A stretch of 64,000 nt of DNA from Aquabacterium sp029268225. GTDB taxonomy: Bacteria; Pseudomonadota; Gammaproteobacteria; Burkholderiales; Burkholderiaceae_C. The stretch is from assembly GCF_037482285.1 (NCBI RefSeq), contig NZ_JBBEYB010000016.1, positions 9,503 to 73,502 on the forward strand, in the 5' to 3' direction. The translations under genes were made by a program, and so were the position numbers. The notes beneath the pieces were generated by a model. That model saw only the letters and a program-made list of their open reading frames with translations, searched no databases and was not told the DNA's origin. This document shows positions 16,648-24,876 of the stretch, in pieces (within the stretch, counting starts at the first letter, position 1; each line of letters opens with the position of its first letter).

Positions 16648-17837
16648 GGACTTATTTTAGAGGGTGGGGGAGGCTGGCGGCCCGATCGACTTTCATGCCC
16701 CTCGCGGCCGAAGATGCGCGCCAGCAACCACCCCAGGGCCACGTACGGCCACAAGATGCCAAACCAGCGAGAGAGGCCATGAAAACGGATGAAGCGGCCC
16801 TGCTCCCAGGCCTGCAAGGTCTGGGCATAGTAGGGGTCCAGCGGCGCGAGGTGGATGAGCACGATCAGCACCAACAGCACCAGCACCCCCAACACCGCAC
16901 AGGTCATCCTGCTGCGCTGCACCAGCAGCATGCCGGCGGCGGCCCCCACCAGCAAGCCCACACTGGTGGGCACCGTGACCCAGCTCAGCGCATGGGGCGG
17001 GCCGAAGTTCAAGGCCGCCGACAGCACGCTGGCGCCAATGCCGGCGAGCACCAGCCCCGTCCACATCACCAACCGAGGACGAGGCGAGCGTGCCACGGCA
17101 CAGGCCAGGCACAAAGGGGCCAACATGCCGGTGGCCACCGTGAGTGATTCGATGGGCGCCGCCCAGCCCTCCTCGCCCCCAAAGCGGTCGACCTCGGCCC
17201 AGAGGCTGAGCGGATCGTCGGGCAAAAGCCAGGCTTGCCAGGGCGTGCCTGACATCCAGTCGATGAGCGCCAGGCGCAAATGGGGCCACAACTGCCCCTC
17301 ACCCAAAGGCAAAGGGGGAGGAAACAGCAAGCCCAGCGGCCACAGCCACAAGAGCACCAGCCCCAGACCGGCTTGGGGAATGAACCAACGCTCACGCAGG
17401 CGATGCCAGCCGTCGACCAAGCCGAGCGCATGGACGGTGACGGCGGCCAGCGTGCCCCAGGCCGCGCCCAGCGTGTTGAGCATCCAGTCGGTGACGGAAG
17501 GCACCCGATTGGGCAGGGTGAACTGGGCGAGCTCCAGCACGTAAGACAGGGCCGACACCGGCAGGAGGGTCAAAGGCACCGCCCACAAGGCAGCACGCCC
17601 ACTGCGCAGGTGCGCCAGACACAAAACCAGACCCAAGGGCAAGTAGCCGAGGATGTTGCCCACCAGATCGTTGGCCACCTCATGGCGGTGCTTGGGCAGG
17701 AGCCAGGCAAAGCCGTGCGCGTCTGGCCACTGCCACCCCGTCAAAGGGTGCAAGGTGGCATACACCACCAAGGCCACAGCCACCCAGGTCAGGGGCCAGG
17801 CCGCACTGCGGTGCTCAGGCAAGGTCGACCGGCTCAC
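16644..17837 (-). CDS. VanZ-like family membrane protein
   Basis: A 397-residue polytopic membrane protein. The N-terminal part matches the VanZ-like pattern: HRHEVANDLVGNILGYLPLG, then LSYVLELAQFTLPNRVPSVTDW with the conserved E and D residues and LNTLGAAWG. The C-terminal half has about six further hydrophobic segments and a periplasmic loop rich in Trp and Asp. VanZ itself gives low-level teicoplanin resistance, but the function of chromosomal VanZ-like proteins is generally unknown. The start is a GTG. The gene overlaps the ferredoxin start and lies 14 bp after hemJ. Confidence 0.85.
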   Translation of the reverse strand: MSRSTLPEHRSAAWPLTWVAVALVVYATLHPLTGWQWPDAHGFAWLLPKHRHEVANDLVGNILGYLPLGLVLCLAHLRSGRAALWAVPLTLLPVSALSYVLELAQFTLPNRVPSVTDWMLNTLGAAWGTLAAVTVHALGLVDGWHRLRERWFIPQAGLGLVLLWLWPLGLLFPPPLPLGEGQLWPHLRLALIDWMSGTPWQAWLLPDDPLSLWAEVDRFGGEEGWAAPIESLTVATGMLAPLCLACAVARSPRPRLVMWTGLVLAGIGASVLSAALNFGPPHALSWVTVPTSVGLLVGAAAGMLLVQRSRMTCAVLGVLVLLVLIVLIHLAPLDPYYAQTLQAWEQGRFIRFHGLSRWFGILWPYVALGWLLARIFGREGHESRSGRQPPPPSKISP

Positions 17838-17851
17838 GCCAGACCGCCCGC

Positions 17852-18298
17852 TCAGCCCACCATGGGCTTGAAAACGACCAGGATGACAATGGCCGCAAAC
17901 AGCAACACCGATGCCTCGTTGAAGACGCGATACCAGCGGTGGGTGCGGCGGTTGTGCAGATCTTCAAACGTGCGCAGCAGACGACGGCAGATGTGGTGGT
18001 AGCCCACCACGCCGAGCACCAGCAACAGCTTGATGTGGATCCAGATCTGCCCCGGTCCCTTGCCGATGCCAAAGTGCAGCCACAGCAGGAGGCCAAGGAC
18101 CAACGCCGGCACCATCAGGATGGTGCTGAATCGATAGAGCTTGCGGGCCATGAGGAGCAGGCGCTCGCGCTCGGCATGGCTGTCAGCCGGCACCATGGCC
18201 AGGTTGACGAACAGGCGCGGCAGGTAAAACAAGCCGGCAAACCAGCTGGCCACGAAGATGATGTGGAGGGCTTTGGCCCAGAGGTAGGCATTGCTCAT
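17852..18298 (-). CDS. hemJ: Protoporphyrinogen oxidase HemJ
   Basis: Membrane enzyme that oxidises protoporphyrinogen IX to protoporphyrin IX in haem synthesis. The 148-residue product has four hydrophobic segments and the HemJ pattern: YLWAKALHIIFVASWFAGLF (early His), YLPRLFVNLA, WIHIKLLLVLGVVGYHH, and RWYRVFNEASVLL near the end. The ATG at 18298 gives the expected length; the upstream extension to 18349 is not conserved. It is divergent from hemB with 306 bp between, and a candidate sRNA terminator sits 55 bp upstream of its start on the same strand. Confidence 0.93.
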   Translation of the reverse strand: MSNAYLWAKALHIIFVASWFAGLFYLPRLFVNLAMVPADSHAERERLLLMARKLYRFSTILMVPALVLGLLLWLHFGIGKGPGQIWIHIKLLLVLGVVGYHHICRRLLRTFEDLHNRRTHRWYRVFNEASVLLFAAIVILVVFKPMVG

Positions 18299-18354
18299 GG
18301 CCCGATTATGGCCATCCGCCCCCACGAGGGTCGACGCAAAGTTTTGCAAAGTGC

Positions 18355-18385
18355 AAAAAAAGAGCCCTGGCCATCGGCCAGGGCT
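18355..18385 (-). terminator. Intrinsic terminator of the candidate sRNA
   Basis: On the minus strand a 10-bp stem AGCCCTGGCC/GGCCAGGGCT with a three-base loop is followed by CT and seven T residues. The geometry is that of a strong Rho-independent terminator. It lies upstream of hemJ, so it ends something transcribed from the hemJ-hemB gap rather than any annotated gene. Confidence 0.85.
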
Positions 18386-18470
18386 TGGAAGCCTTCACGC
18401 TGTCATCACGGTAAGGCACCTGCTCAGGGAGGAAAAGCAGGGAATGAGGCCTTGCGGCGTATCATTCAGG
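18355..18470 (-). ncRNA. Candidate small RNA or attenuated leader upstream of hemJ
   Basis: A predicted transcript of about 116 nt on the minus strand, from the TATAAT promoter at 18475-18503 to the terminator at 18355-18385. It folds into three hairpins by inspection. Hairpin 1 (18443-18466) has stem AATGA/TCATT capped by GCC-GCAA-GGC, a GNRA tetraloop. Hairpin 2 (18419-18441) has stem CCTGC/GCAGG and exposes the loop TTTTCCTCCCTGA, which could pair with Shine-Dalgarno sequences. Hairpin 3 is the terminator. A 13-codon ORF (MIRRKASFPAFPP) starts at 18465 with no ribosome site and is probably chance. I do not recognise the RNA family. Since hemJ begins 57 bases past the terminator, it may instead be an attenuated hemJ leader. 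This 306-bp gap holds no protein gene. Confidence 0.6.
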
Positions 18471-18474
18471 TGCA

Positions 18475-18503
18475 ATTATAGAGGGGATGCCGCCCCCTGT
18501 CTC
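18475..18503 (-). promoter_or_regulatory. Sigma-70-type promoter for the candidate sRNA
   Basis: The minus strand has a perfect TATAAT at 18475-18480 and GAGACA at 18498-18503, which matches TTGACA at four of six positions, with a 17-bp spacer. Transcription would begin near 18468, just before hairpin 1 of the candidate RNA. Confidence 0.65.
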
Positions 18504-18604
18504 TGCGTCGCGCCTCGAAGCGACGCCTGCAGTCAGGAAATTTTGCCGACTTTGGCACTTTTGCACCTTGCGGCGCCCCTGTCACCGATCGAGCGCACCT
18601 CACC

Positions 18605-19612
18605 ATGACCATCTCGTCCCCCTTCCCCCATCACCGTCCCCGTCGCCTGCGCAAGGATGATTTCTCCCGCCGCCTGGTGCGCGAGCATCACCTGCGTGCC
18701 GACGACCTGATCTATCCGGTGTTCGTGCTGGACCAGGACGAAGGCAGTGAAGCCGTCAGTTCGATGCCAGGCGTCGAGCGCCTGGGACGCAGCGCGCTGT
18801 ATGCCGCGGCCGAGCGCTGCCTGACGCTGGGCGTGCCGGTGCTGGCCCTGTTCCCCGTGATCGACGCCTCGCTCAAGACACCGGACGGCCGCGAAGCCGG
18901 CAACCCGGAAGGGCTGGTGCCACGCACCGTGCGCGAACTCAAACGCCGCTTCCCCGAGCTGGGCATCATGACCGACGTGGCCCTGGACCCCTACACCAGC
19001 CACGGCCAGGACGGTCTGCTCGACGAGACCGGCTACATCCTCAACGACGAAACGGTCGAGGTGCTGACCCGCCAGGCGCTGACCCAGGCAGAGGCCGGTG
19101 TGGACATCGTTGCGCCCAGCGACATGATGGACGGACGCATTGGCGCCATCCGTCAGGCGCTGGAGTCACAAAACCTGATCTACACCCGCATCATGGCCTA
19201 CAGCGCCAAGTACGCGAGCGCCTTCTACGGCCCCTTCCGCGACGCGGTGGGCTCGGCCGCCAACCTGGGCAAGAGCAACAAGAAGGTCTACCAGATGGAC
19301 CCCGCCAACAGTGACGAGGCCTTGCGAGAAGTCGCCCTCGACATCGAGGAAGGCGCCGACATGGTGATGGTCAAGCCTGGCCTGCCTTACCTGGACATCG
19401 TGCGCCGCGTGAAGGACACCTTCAAGGTGCCGACCTTTGCCTACCAGGTCAGCGGCGAGTACGCAATGCTCAAGGCCGCCGCGCAAAACGGCTGGCTGGA
19501 CCACGACGCCACGATGATGGAGTCGCTGCTGGCCTTCAAGCGCGCCGGTGCCGATGGGGTGCTGACCTACTTCGCGCTGGACGCCGCCGAGCAACTGCGC
19601 CGCCAAGGCTGA
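18605..19612 (+). CDS. hemB: Delta-aminolevulinic acid dehydratase (porphobilinogen synthase)
   Basis: Condenses two 5-aminolevulinate molecules to porphobilinogen, the second committed step of haem synthesis. The 335-residue product has both Schiff-base lysines, in IMAYSAKYASAFYGPFRDA and MVMVKPGLPYLD. The metal region reads DVALDPYTSHGQDG: the cysteines of the Zn-dependent form are replaced by Ala, Asp and related residues, so this is the Zn-independent, Mg-stimulated class. The ATG fits the family start, with the conserved RPRRLRKDDFSRRLVRE near the N-terminus. Divergent from hemJ; the nearby candidate sRNA could influence either gene. Confidence 0.97.
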   Translation: MTISSPFPHHRPRRLRKDDFSRRLVREHHLRADDLIYPVFVLDQDEGSEAVSSMPGVERLGRSALYAAAERCLTLGVPVLALFPVIDASLKTPDGREAGNPEGLVPRTVRELKRRFPELGIMTDVALDPYTSHGQDGLLDETGYILNDETVEVLTRQALTQAEAGVDIVAPSDMMDGRIGAIRQALESQNLIYTRIMAYSAKYASAFYGPFRDAVGSAANLGKSNKKVYQMDPANSDEALREVALDIEEGADMVMVKPGLPYLDIVRRVKDTFKVPTFAYQVSGEYAMLKAAAQNGWLDHDATMMESLLAFKRAGADGVLTYFALDAAEQLRRQG

Positions 19613-19641
19613 TCCGCCCGTGACCTGAGCCTGGGATTGCC

Positions 19642-20871
19642 GTGCGCTTTTTCCTGATCCACGACAGCTTCACCGAACTGCCAGACTGGCCTGCCGCCCT
19701 GCCCCCGCAGGGGTTCCTGTGGGTGACCTGCAGCCGCCGCGTCTTCGAAGTACAGCTTGAGCGCGCGCAACAGCACCTGCAGCGCCTGGCGGGTGGCGGG
19801 CTGGTGGACCTGCACGTCTCCGACCTGCTCAACCCACAGCTGCCTTCGCAGTACGACTACACCTCGTGGTATGACCTGCTGGTGTTTCGCCGCCTGGCAG
19901 CTGGCCAGGGCACCGAGCGCATGTTCCTCGACGAGGAGCGCGGCACCGCATCCAGCGCCAGCCAGGCCCTGGCCGCCATCGACACCAGCCCGGTGGGCTT
20001 TGCAGTGTTCGACCGGGTGCTGCTGACGGTGCACCCCGCCGACTGCTCGGTGCGAGACTTTTTTCAGACACGCTTGAGTCAGCTGGGTCAGAACAGCCAC
20101 GCGTCGGGTGACAACAGCCCGGCGCCGGCGACCGAGTTCTCCCGGCCGGCGCACGACGACGAGGAGGCCCACCTGGGCGTCGACCCGCACCTGATTGAAG
20201 AGCATCACCTCGCGGGTCTGGCGCACGGGCATCGCACAGAGGGCCGTGGCCCGTCACGCCTGCCGCCCAGCCCGGCCGACCTGATGCTGCGCATCGTCAA
20301 CCACATGGTCGACAGCTACCTGGACCTGCGCCGGCTGTTGACACGCCAACTGGGCTATCTGCAGCAGGACATGCTGCGTAGCAGCGGGCGCTTCCGCCAC
20401 TGGCAGGCGTTGCTGGCCTCGCGCAACACCCTGCACATGCTGGAAGACATCTGCGAAGACCAGCGCAGCGCCCTGCAGGAGTGGATCGACGCGCTGGAAG
20501 ACTGGCCGATGCCCACCGATCCGGTGGCAGCGCGCGAACGCGAGGTGCTGCGGGTGCGCTCGCGCGACGTGCAGGAGCACATCGAGCGGGTGCTCAACCA
20601 TGTGCGCCGGCTAGAGACCTCGTCCGAGAGCGCGGTGCAGATGCACTTTTCGCTGCAAGGCAGCCGCACCAACGCCATCATGCGCACCCTGACGGTGTTG
20701 ACGGCCATCTTCCTGCCACTCAACCTGATCACCGGCGTGTTCGGCATGAACTTCGACGCGCTGCCACTGATCCACGCCAGCCATGGCTTCTGGCTGGCCT
20801 TCGGCCTGATGGCCCTGGTGGTGGTGATGCTGGTGTGGTGGTTCCGGCGCAACCGCTACTTGGGCGATTGA
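19642..20871 (+). CDS. CorA family divalent cation transporter
   Basis: Predicted Mg2+ (or other divalent cation) channel of the inner membrane, 409 residues from a GTG start. A long soluble N-terminal domain with a helical stalk precedes two C-terminal membrane helices. The first ends in the selectivity motif GMN (LNLITGVFGMNFDAL), and the second is FWLAFGLMALVVVMLVWWF followed by basic RRNRYLGD. A variable hydrophilic insert near residues 145-200, rich in Asp, His and Gly, is unusual in length. It follows hemB by 29 bp and may share its transcript. Confidence 0.9.
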   Translation: MRFFLIHDSFTELPDWPAALPPQGFLWVTCSRRVFEVQLERAQQHLQRLAGGGLVDLHVSDLLNPQLPSQYDYTSWYDLLVFRRLAAGQGTERMFLDEERGTASSASQALAAIDTSPVGFAVFDRVLLTVHPADCSVRDFFQTRLSQLGQNSHASGDNSPAPATEFSRPAHDDEEAHLGVDPHLIEEHHLAGLAHGHRTEGRGPSRLPPSPADLMLRIVNHMVDSYLDLRRLLTRQLGYLQQDMLRSSGRFRHWQALLASRNTLHMLEDICEDQRSALQEWIDALEDWPMPTDPVAAREREVLRVRSRDVQEHIERVLNHVRRLETSSESAVQMHFSLQGSRTNAIMRTLTVLTAIFLPLNLITGVFGMNFDALPLIHASHGFWLAFGLMALVVVMLVWWFRRNRYLGD

Positions 20872-20879
20872 TCAGGCGG

Positions 20880-21773
20880 TCATCCGGGCGATTGAGCCCG
20901 CGACTGCATCAACACCTCGCGCGCCAGGCACAGGTCATCCCAGGCCAGAGCCTTGTCAGCCGGTGAGCGCAAGAGGTAGGCGGGGTGGTAGGTAACGATG
21001 ACGGGCACCCCCTGCACCTGGTGCACCCGGCCCCGCAGCTTGCCCAAGGGTTCGCTGGACTTGAGCAGCGACTGCACGGCAAAACGCCCCATGGCCAGCA
21101 CCACACGGGGCTGCACCAGCGCCATCTGACGCAGGAGGTAGGGTTCGCACTGCGCCACCTCTTGCGGCAAGGGGTTGCGGTTGGCCGGTGGGCGGCACTT
21201 GAGCACGTTGGCAATGAAGACCTGCTGCGCAGCCGGAGCCTCGGCCCGTGTCAGGCCAACGGCTTCGAGCATGCGATCGAGGAGTTCGCCGGCGCGGCCC
21301 ACGAAGGGCTCGCCGCGCTTGTCCTCCTGTTCACCGGGCGCTTCGCCCACGATCATCCAGTCAGCTTCGATGTGGCCGACGCCGAACACCGTGTGGGTAC
21401 GGCTCTGGCTGAGTGAACAAGCCTGACAGCCAGCCACCGCGGCGCGCAGTGCCGCCCAGTCCATCGCCTCAACGCCCGCTGGGCGCGCGCCCAGCACCAC
21501 CTCGGCGGGCGGGTCGCTACGCCGGGGCGACGATGCCGCGGTCGCATGAGCAGGCACCGACAGGGGCTCAGGGCGAGTGCCCTGGGGAGCAGGTCGGGCG
21601 GCCAAAGAACCGGCCGCCGCACTCACCACAGCGGATGGGGTCTCGGCGACGTGGGACGCGCTGGCTTGGGCAGGGGGCGCAGCATCGACGGCCTCCGGCT
21701 CGACCGGCCAGAACGCCGGGACGCCCATCTCGCGCAGCATGGCGCGCTGACGCTCAGTCCACCGCACGGGCAC
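20880..21773 (-). CDS. Family 4 uracil-DNA glycosylase
   Basis: Removes uracil from DNA; the family carries a 4Fe-4S cluster. The 297-residue product has a long, poorly conserved Ala/Pro-rich N-terminus (about residues 25-105), then the cluster Cys pair CQACSLSQ and the catalytic motif GEAPGEQEDKRGEPFVGRAG. The second Cys pair is in FIANVLKCRPPANRNP and QEVAQCEPYLL, and the leucine-loop motif is VTYHPAYLLRSP. The start is a GTG that overlaps the end of tsaB-rimI by 20 bp, so the two genes are probably co-translated. Confidence 0.93.
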   Translation of the reverse strand: MPVRWTERQRAMLREMGVPAFWPVEPEAVDAAPPAQASASHVAETPSAVVSAAAGSLAARPAPQGTRPEPLSVPAHATAASSPRRSDPPAEVVLGARPAGVEAMDWAALRAAVAGCQACSLSQSRTHTVFGVGHIEADWMIVGEAPGEQEDKRGEPFVGRAGELLDRMLEAVGLTRAEAPAAQQVFIANVLKCRPPANRNPLPQEVAQCEPYLLRQMALVQPRVVLAMGRFAVQSLLKSSEPLGKLRGRVHQVQGVPVIVTYHPAYLLRSPADKALAWDDLCLAREVLMQSRAQSPG

Positions 21774-22992
21774 CCTCCCCGAGGTCCATGTCCCGACGCA
21801 TCACCAAGGCATCCTCACGCCCGTCGGGGGCCGGGTAGTACTGCTTGCGCCGCCCCACCTCGACAAAGCCTTCACGGGCATAGAGGGTGCGTGCGCGGTC
21901 GTTGCTGGGGCGAACCTCCAGCCACAGCAAACCGGCGCCGCGCGCGCGACAGCGCTCGTACAGCAGGCCCAGCATGGCTCGTGCGATGCCCTGCCCCTGA
22001 TGAGCGCGTCCCACGGCAATGTTGAGCAGATGGAGTTCATCGGCACCGTCCATGGCCACACACACCGCGACCACGCGACCGGTGGCAGCCTCGCAGCGCA
22101 CCCGCATCCAGTAGCCCGATCGCAGCGACGAGCGGTAGTTGTCCTCCGTCCAGGCATGCAGGGGATGCGCGCATGCCTCGTGTTCCATGGCGAGCACCGC
22201 CGGGATGTCGGCCTCCGTCATCAGGCGGTCGGTGTACCGCGGCGCCTGGGCCACCGCCATGCGCTCGGCCGTGGTTTGCGCCACCTTGTCACGCACATAA
22301 CGCGGCAGAGCCAGGGCCACATCCACGGTGTCGCCGCGCGACCAGGCACGCCGCGACAGGCTCGCCAAGGCGCGCCCTCGTGGGGCGGCCGTGAGCGCAC
22401 CCAACACCGACATGCCCTGCCCGCCGAGCGGCGCAAACCGTTCCGGATACGCTTGCAGCGCATTGCCACACAGACGCAGGCCGGCCGCCACCTGCCCCCC
22501 TTGGGCCCATCGGGACACCGGCTCACCCAAGGGCCACAGTTGTGCCGTTTGCGCCACCAGCCAGTCCTCGCCGCTCCAGGTGAAAGCGCCGACATACAAC
22601 TCGTCCATGCGGGCATCCTGCAACACCCACACCTCCGTTCCGGGCGGGCAGTCCTGCGGCGCCTGCTGTCGGGCATCTTCGGCCACGGCCATCAGGGTGT
22701 CGAGCACGATCACCGGGCAGCCGGCGCCCAGCGCCAGCCCTTGCGTGACCGAGCAGGCTGTGCGCAAGCCCGTGAAAGCGCCAGGGCCGCTGCCGAACGC
22801 GATGGCGTCGAGGTCGGTCCAAGCCAGACCCGCCGTGCGCATCAGCCCCTGCAGCGCTGGCAACAGCTGCGCAGAAGCCTGCGCCCCACCCGCCAAATCC
22901 AGCACCTGTACGACGCCCCCCACGGCCAGCGCGGCATGGACACGGTCGGTGGCGGTATCAAGGGCGAGCAGAGCGGGGGTGGCAGCAGACAT
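21754..22992 (-). CDS. tsaB-rimI: TsaB-RimI fusion: t6A synthesis subunit fused to ribosomal-protein alanine acetyltransferase
   Basis: One uninterrupted frame of 412 residues. Residues 1 to about 250 are TsaB (ALDTATDRVHAAL, then FGSGPGAFTGLRTACSVTQG), the non-catalytic partner of TsaD in tRNA t6A37 formation. Residues from about 252 are a GNAT acetyltransferase of the RimI type (acetyl-CoA loop VGRAHQGQGIARAMLGL, then LEVRPSNDRARTLYAREGF), which in other bacteria acetylates ribosomal protein S18. The two genes are often adjacent, and fusions occur in Burkholderiales. The ATG at 22992 (MSAATPALLALDTATD) is chosen because nothing upstream is conserved. Divergent from dacB with only about 43 bp between. 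Confidence 0.94.
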   Translation of the reverse strand: MSAATPALLALDTATDRVHAALAVGGVVQVLDLAGGAQASAQLLPALQGLMRTAGLAWTDLDAIAFGSGPGAFTGLRTACSVTQGLALGAGCPVIVLDTLMAVAEDARQQAPQDCPPGTEVWVLQDARMDELYVGAFTWSGEDWLVAQTAQLWPLGEPVSRWAQGGQVAAGLRLCGNALQAYPERFAPLGGQGMSVLGALTAAPRGRALASLSRRAWSRGDTVDVALALPRYVRDKVAQTTAERMAVAQAPRYTDRLMTEADIPAVLAMEHEACAHPLHAWTEDNYRSSLRSGYWMRVRCEAATGRVVAVCVAMDGADELHLLNIAVGRAHQGQGIARAMLGLLYERCRARGAGLLWLEVRPSNDRARTLYAREGFVEVGRRKQYYPAPDGREDALVMRRDMDLGEGARAVD

Positions 22993-23035
22993 GGCAGGGA
23001 GTGTAGCGAGTGCGCTGCCTTCTATGATGTGGGCC

Positions 23036-24538
23036 ATGCGCAGTCTGCGATTGTCCCCTGCTTCCCGAATCCTCCCCGCCGCACGGCCCACGCCGCGGCG
23101 CTTGGCCTGGGGCCTGCTGCTGTGGGGGTGCGCCACAGCCGGGGCGCAAAGCCCGCACCCCGCCTCGCCTTCGTCTTTGCCCGCGCCGGTGACGTCCGCC
23201 TTGCAAGCCCAAGGTATTCCCGCTGAAGCAGTGTCGCTGTGGGTGGCCCCCGTGGAGGGGGGGGCGCCTCGCCTGCAGCACCTCAGCGAGACGCTGCGGC
23301 CGGCGGCCTCGGTGATGAAGCTGTTCACCACCGGCGCCGCGCTGCGCACCCTCGGGCCCGCCTGGACCTGGCAGACCGACGTCGCGCTGACCGGCACCCT
23401 GCGACCGGACGGCACGCTGACGGGCTCGGTTCATGTGCGTGGCAGCGGTGACCCGAGCCTGCGCATGGAGCAGGTGTCCCTGATGCTGTCACGCTGGCGG
23501 GGGGCAGGTCTGCGCCACATCCAGGGCGACATCGTGCTGGACCGCACCGCCTTCCAACTGCCCTCGCACGACCCCTGGGCGTTCGATGGCAAGGGCCTTC
23601 GCCCCTACAACGCCGGCCCGGACGCCCTGCTGCTCAACCACCAGGCCGTCACCCTGCACCTGATGCCCGATGCGGCCCGCCCCGGGCAGGTTCGCGTGGC
23701 GCTGGAGCCGCCACTGGCCAGCGTGACCGTGGAGGCCGAGCTCACCCCTGACACCCGCAGTGCCTGTGGCGACTGGCGCGCTGCATTGGACCTGCAAATA
23801 AACCCGGCGCCCGGCTGGCCTCAGCACCACCTGTCACCCTGGCGGGTGCGCGTGCGCGGGCCCTATCCGCTGAGTTGCGGCGCCCAGACGTGGCCCGTGC
23901 TGTGGCCAGGGGCCAACGGCGATGACTTCGCCGCCCGCTTGCTGACGCAGACCTGGCGGCAACTGGGCGGCGAGCTGGACGGCCAGGTTCGCTCCGGTGC
24001 CTGGCCCGCTGACGCCGGCATCTGGCAAAGCTGGACCTCCGAACCGCTGGCCGAGGTGGTGCGTGACATCAACAAATTCAGCAACAACGTGATGGCACGG
24101 CAACTGTTTCTGACCCTGGGGGGCGCAGAGGCCACCGCCCGCACGGTGCGCGAAACGACCGCCACCAGCACCCCCTCCCCCTGCGGCCCGGCGCAGTTGG
24201 TGCTCGACAACGGTTCGGGGCTGTCGCGCACGGAGGGCAGCACGGCCTTGTGCCTGGGGCAGTGGCTGCAAGCGCTGTGGGCCAGCCCCACCATGCCCGA
24301 CCTGATGGCCTCCCTGCCCTTGACCGGGGTGGACGGCACCGCGCGACGCTGGCAAGGCGCCGCCGGCCACGCGCGCGTCAAAACCGGCTCACTGTCCGGC
24401 GTGGCGGCGGTGGCGGGCTATGTGGACGGCAAGAGCGGCCGACGCCATGTGGTGGTCGGCCTCATTCAGCACCCGGATGCCGCGCAAGCACGGCCCGTGC
24501 TGGACGCCCTGTTGAGCTGGGCCCGACAAGATCAATGA
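23036..24538 (+). CDS. dacB: D-alanyl-D-alanine carboxypeptidase/endopeptidase PBP4
   Basis: Periplasmic low-molecular-weight penicillin-binding protein of the S13 family that trims and opens peptidoglycan cross-links. The product is about 500 residues with a signal peptide (LAWGLLLWGCATAGAQS). All three catalytic motifs are present: SxxK in RPAASVMKLFTTGAAL, SxN in DINKFSNNVMARQLFL and KTG in HARVKTGSLSGVAAVAGYV, with the long insert domain between the first two that is typical of PBP4. ATGs at 23024, 23027 and 23036 are all possible starts and none has a clear ribosome site. In contrast to the PBP5-type protein of this window, this one should be active. Confidence 0.93.
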   Translation: MRSLRLSPASRILPAARPTPRRLAWGLLLWGCATAGAQSPHPASPSSLPAPVTSALQAQGIPAEAVSLWVAPVEGGAPRLQHLSETLRPAASVMKLFTTGAALRTLGPAWTWQTDVALTGTLRPDGTLTGSVHVRGSGDPSLRMEQVSLMLSRWRGAGLRHIQGDIVLDRTAFQLPSHDPWAFDGKGLRPYNAGPDALLLNHQAVTLHLMPDAARPGQVRVALEPPLASVTVEAELTPDTRSACGDWRAALDLQINPAPGWPQHHLSPWRVRVRGPYPLSCGAQTWPVLWPGANGDDFAARLLTQTWRQLGGELDGQVRSGAWPADAGIWQSWTSEPLAEVVRDINKFSNNVMARQLFLTLGGAEATARTVRETTATSTPSPCGPAQLVLDNGSGLSRTEGSTALCLGQWLQALWASPTMPDLMASLPLTGVDGTARRWQGAAGHARVKTGSLSGVAAVAGYVDGKSGRRHVVVGLIQHPDAAQARPVLDALLSWARQDQ

Positions 24539-24554
24539 AGAAAGCTGCCCCACC

Positions 24555-24842
24555 GTGAACGCCCTGCAAGCCCTGCTGCCCCTGACGCCCACCGCCATCG
24601 AATGGATCGGCACCTGTGCCGCCATCCTGACCACGGGCTCGTTCATCCCTCAGGCTTGGCTGATTTTCCGCACCCGGCAGGTCGAGGGGATTTCGGTGGG
24701 CATGTACAGCGCCTTCACCGCGGGGGTGGCGCTGTGGCTGGCCTATGGCGTGGCGATGGGTTCATGGCCCATCACCGTCGCCAATGCGATCACCTTGACG
24801 CTGGCGTCGGCCATTTTGGTGATGCGTTTGCGGTTTCGCTGA
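24555..24842 (+). CDS. SemiSWEET sugar transporter
   Basis: A 95-residue three-helix membrane protein of the SemiSWEET (MtN3/PQ-loop) family, which works as a dimer to carry sugars down a gradient. The PQ motif is in TTGSFIPQAWLIFRTRQ, followed by GISVGMYSAFTAGVALWLAYG and a third helix ITVANAITLTLASAILVM. The start is a GTG 17 bp after dacB, so it probably belongs to the dacB transcript. The sugar is unknown. Confidence 0.93.
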   Translation: MNALQALLPLTPTAIEWIGTCAAILTTGSFIPQAWLIFRTRQVEGISVGMYSAFTAGVALWLAYGVAMGSWPITVANAITLTLASAILVMRLRFR

Positions 24843-24843
24843 A

Positions 24844-24867
24844 GCCGCACGCGGACTGGCGTGCGGC
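24844..24867. terminator. Hairpin between convergent SemiSWEET and GDSL-like genes
   Basis: A perfect 9-bp stem GCCGCACGC/GCGTGCGGC with a six-base loop lies in the 34-bp gap between two convergent genes. It could serve both directions, but no T-run follows on either strand, so its efficiency is doubtful. Confidence 0.45.
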
Positions 24868-24876
24868 CACGCGTCA

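Noticed and set aside
18424..18465. Small ORF encoding MIRRKASFPAFPP in the candidate sRNA
   Set aside because: No Shine-Dalgarno site; the bases are better explained by the two hairpins, and no haem-related codon pattern is evident.
22328..23035. N-terminal extension of the dacB frame
   Set aside because: It is antisense to tsaB-rimI; the signal peptide of PBP4 begins near 23036.
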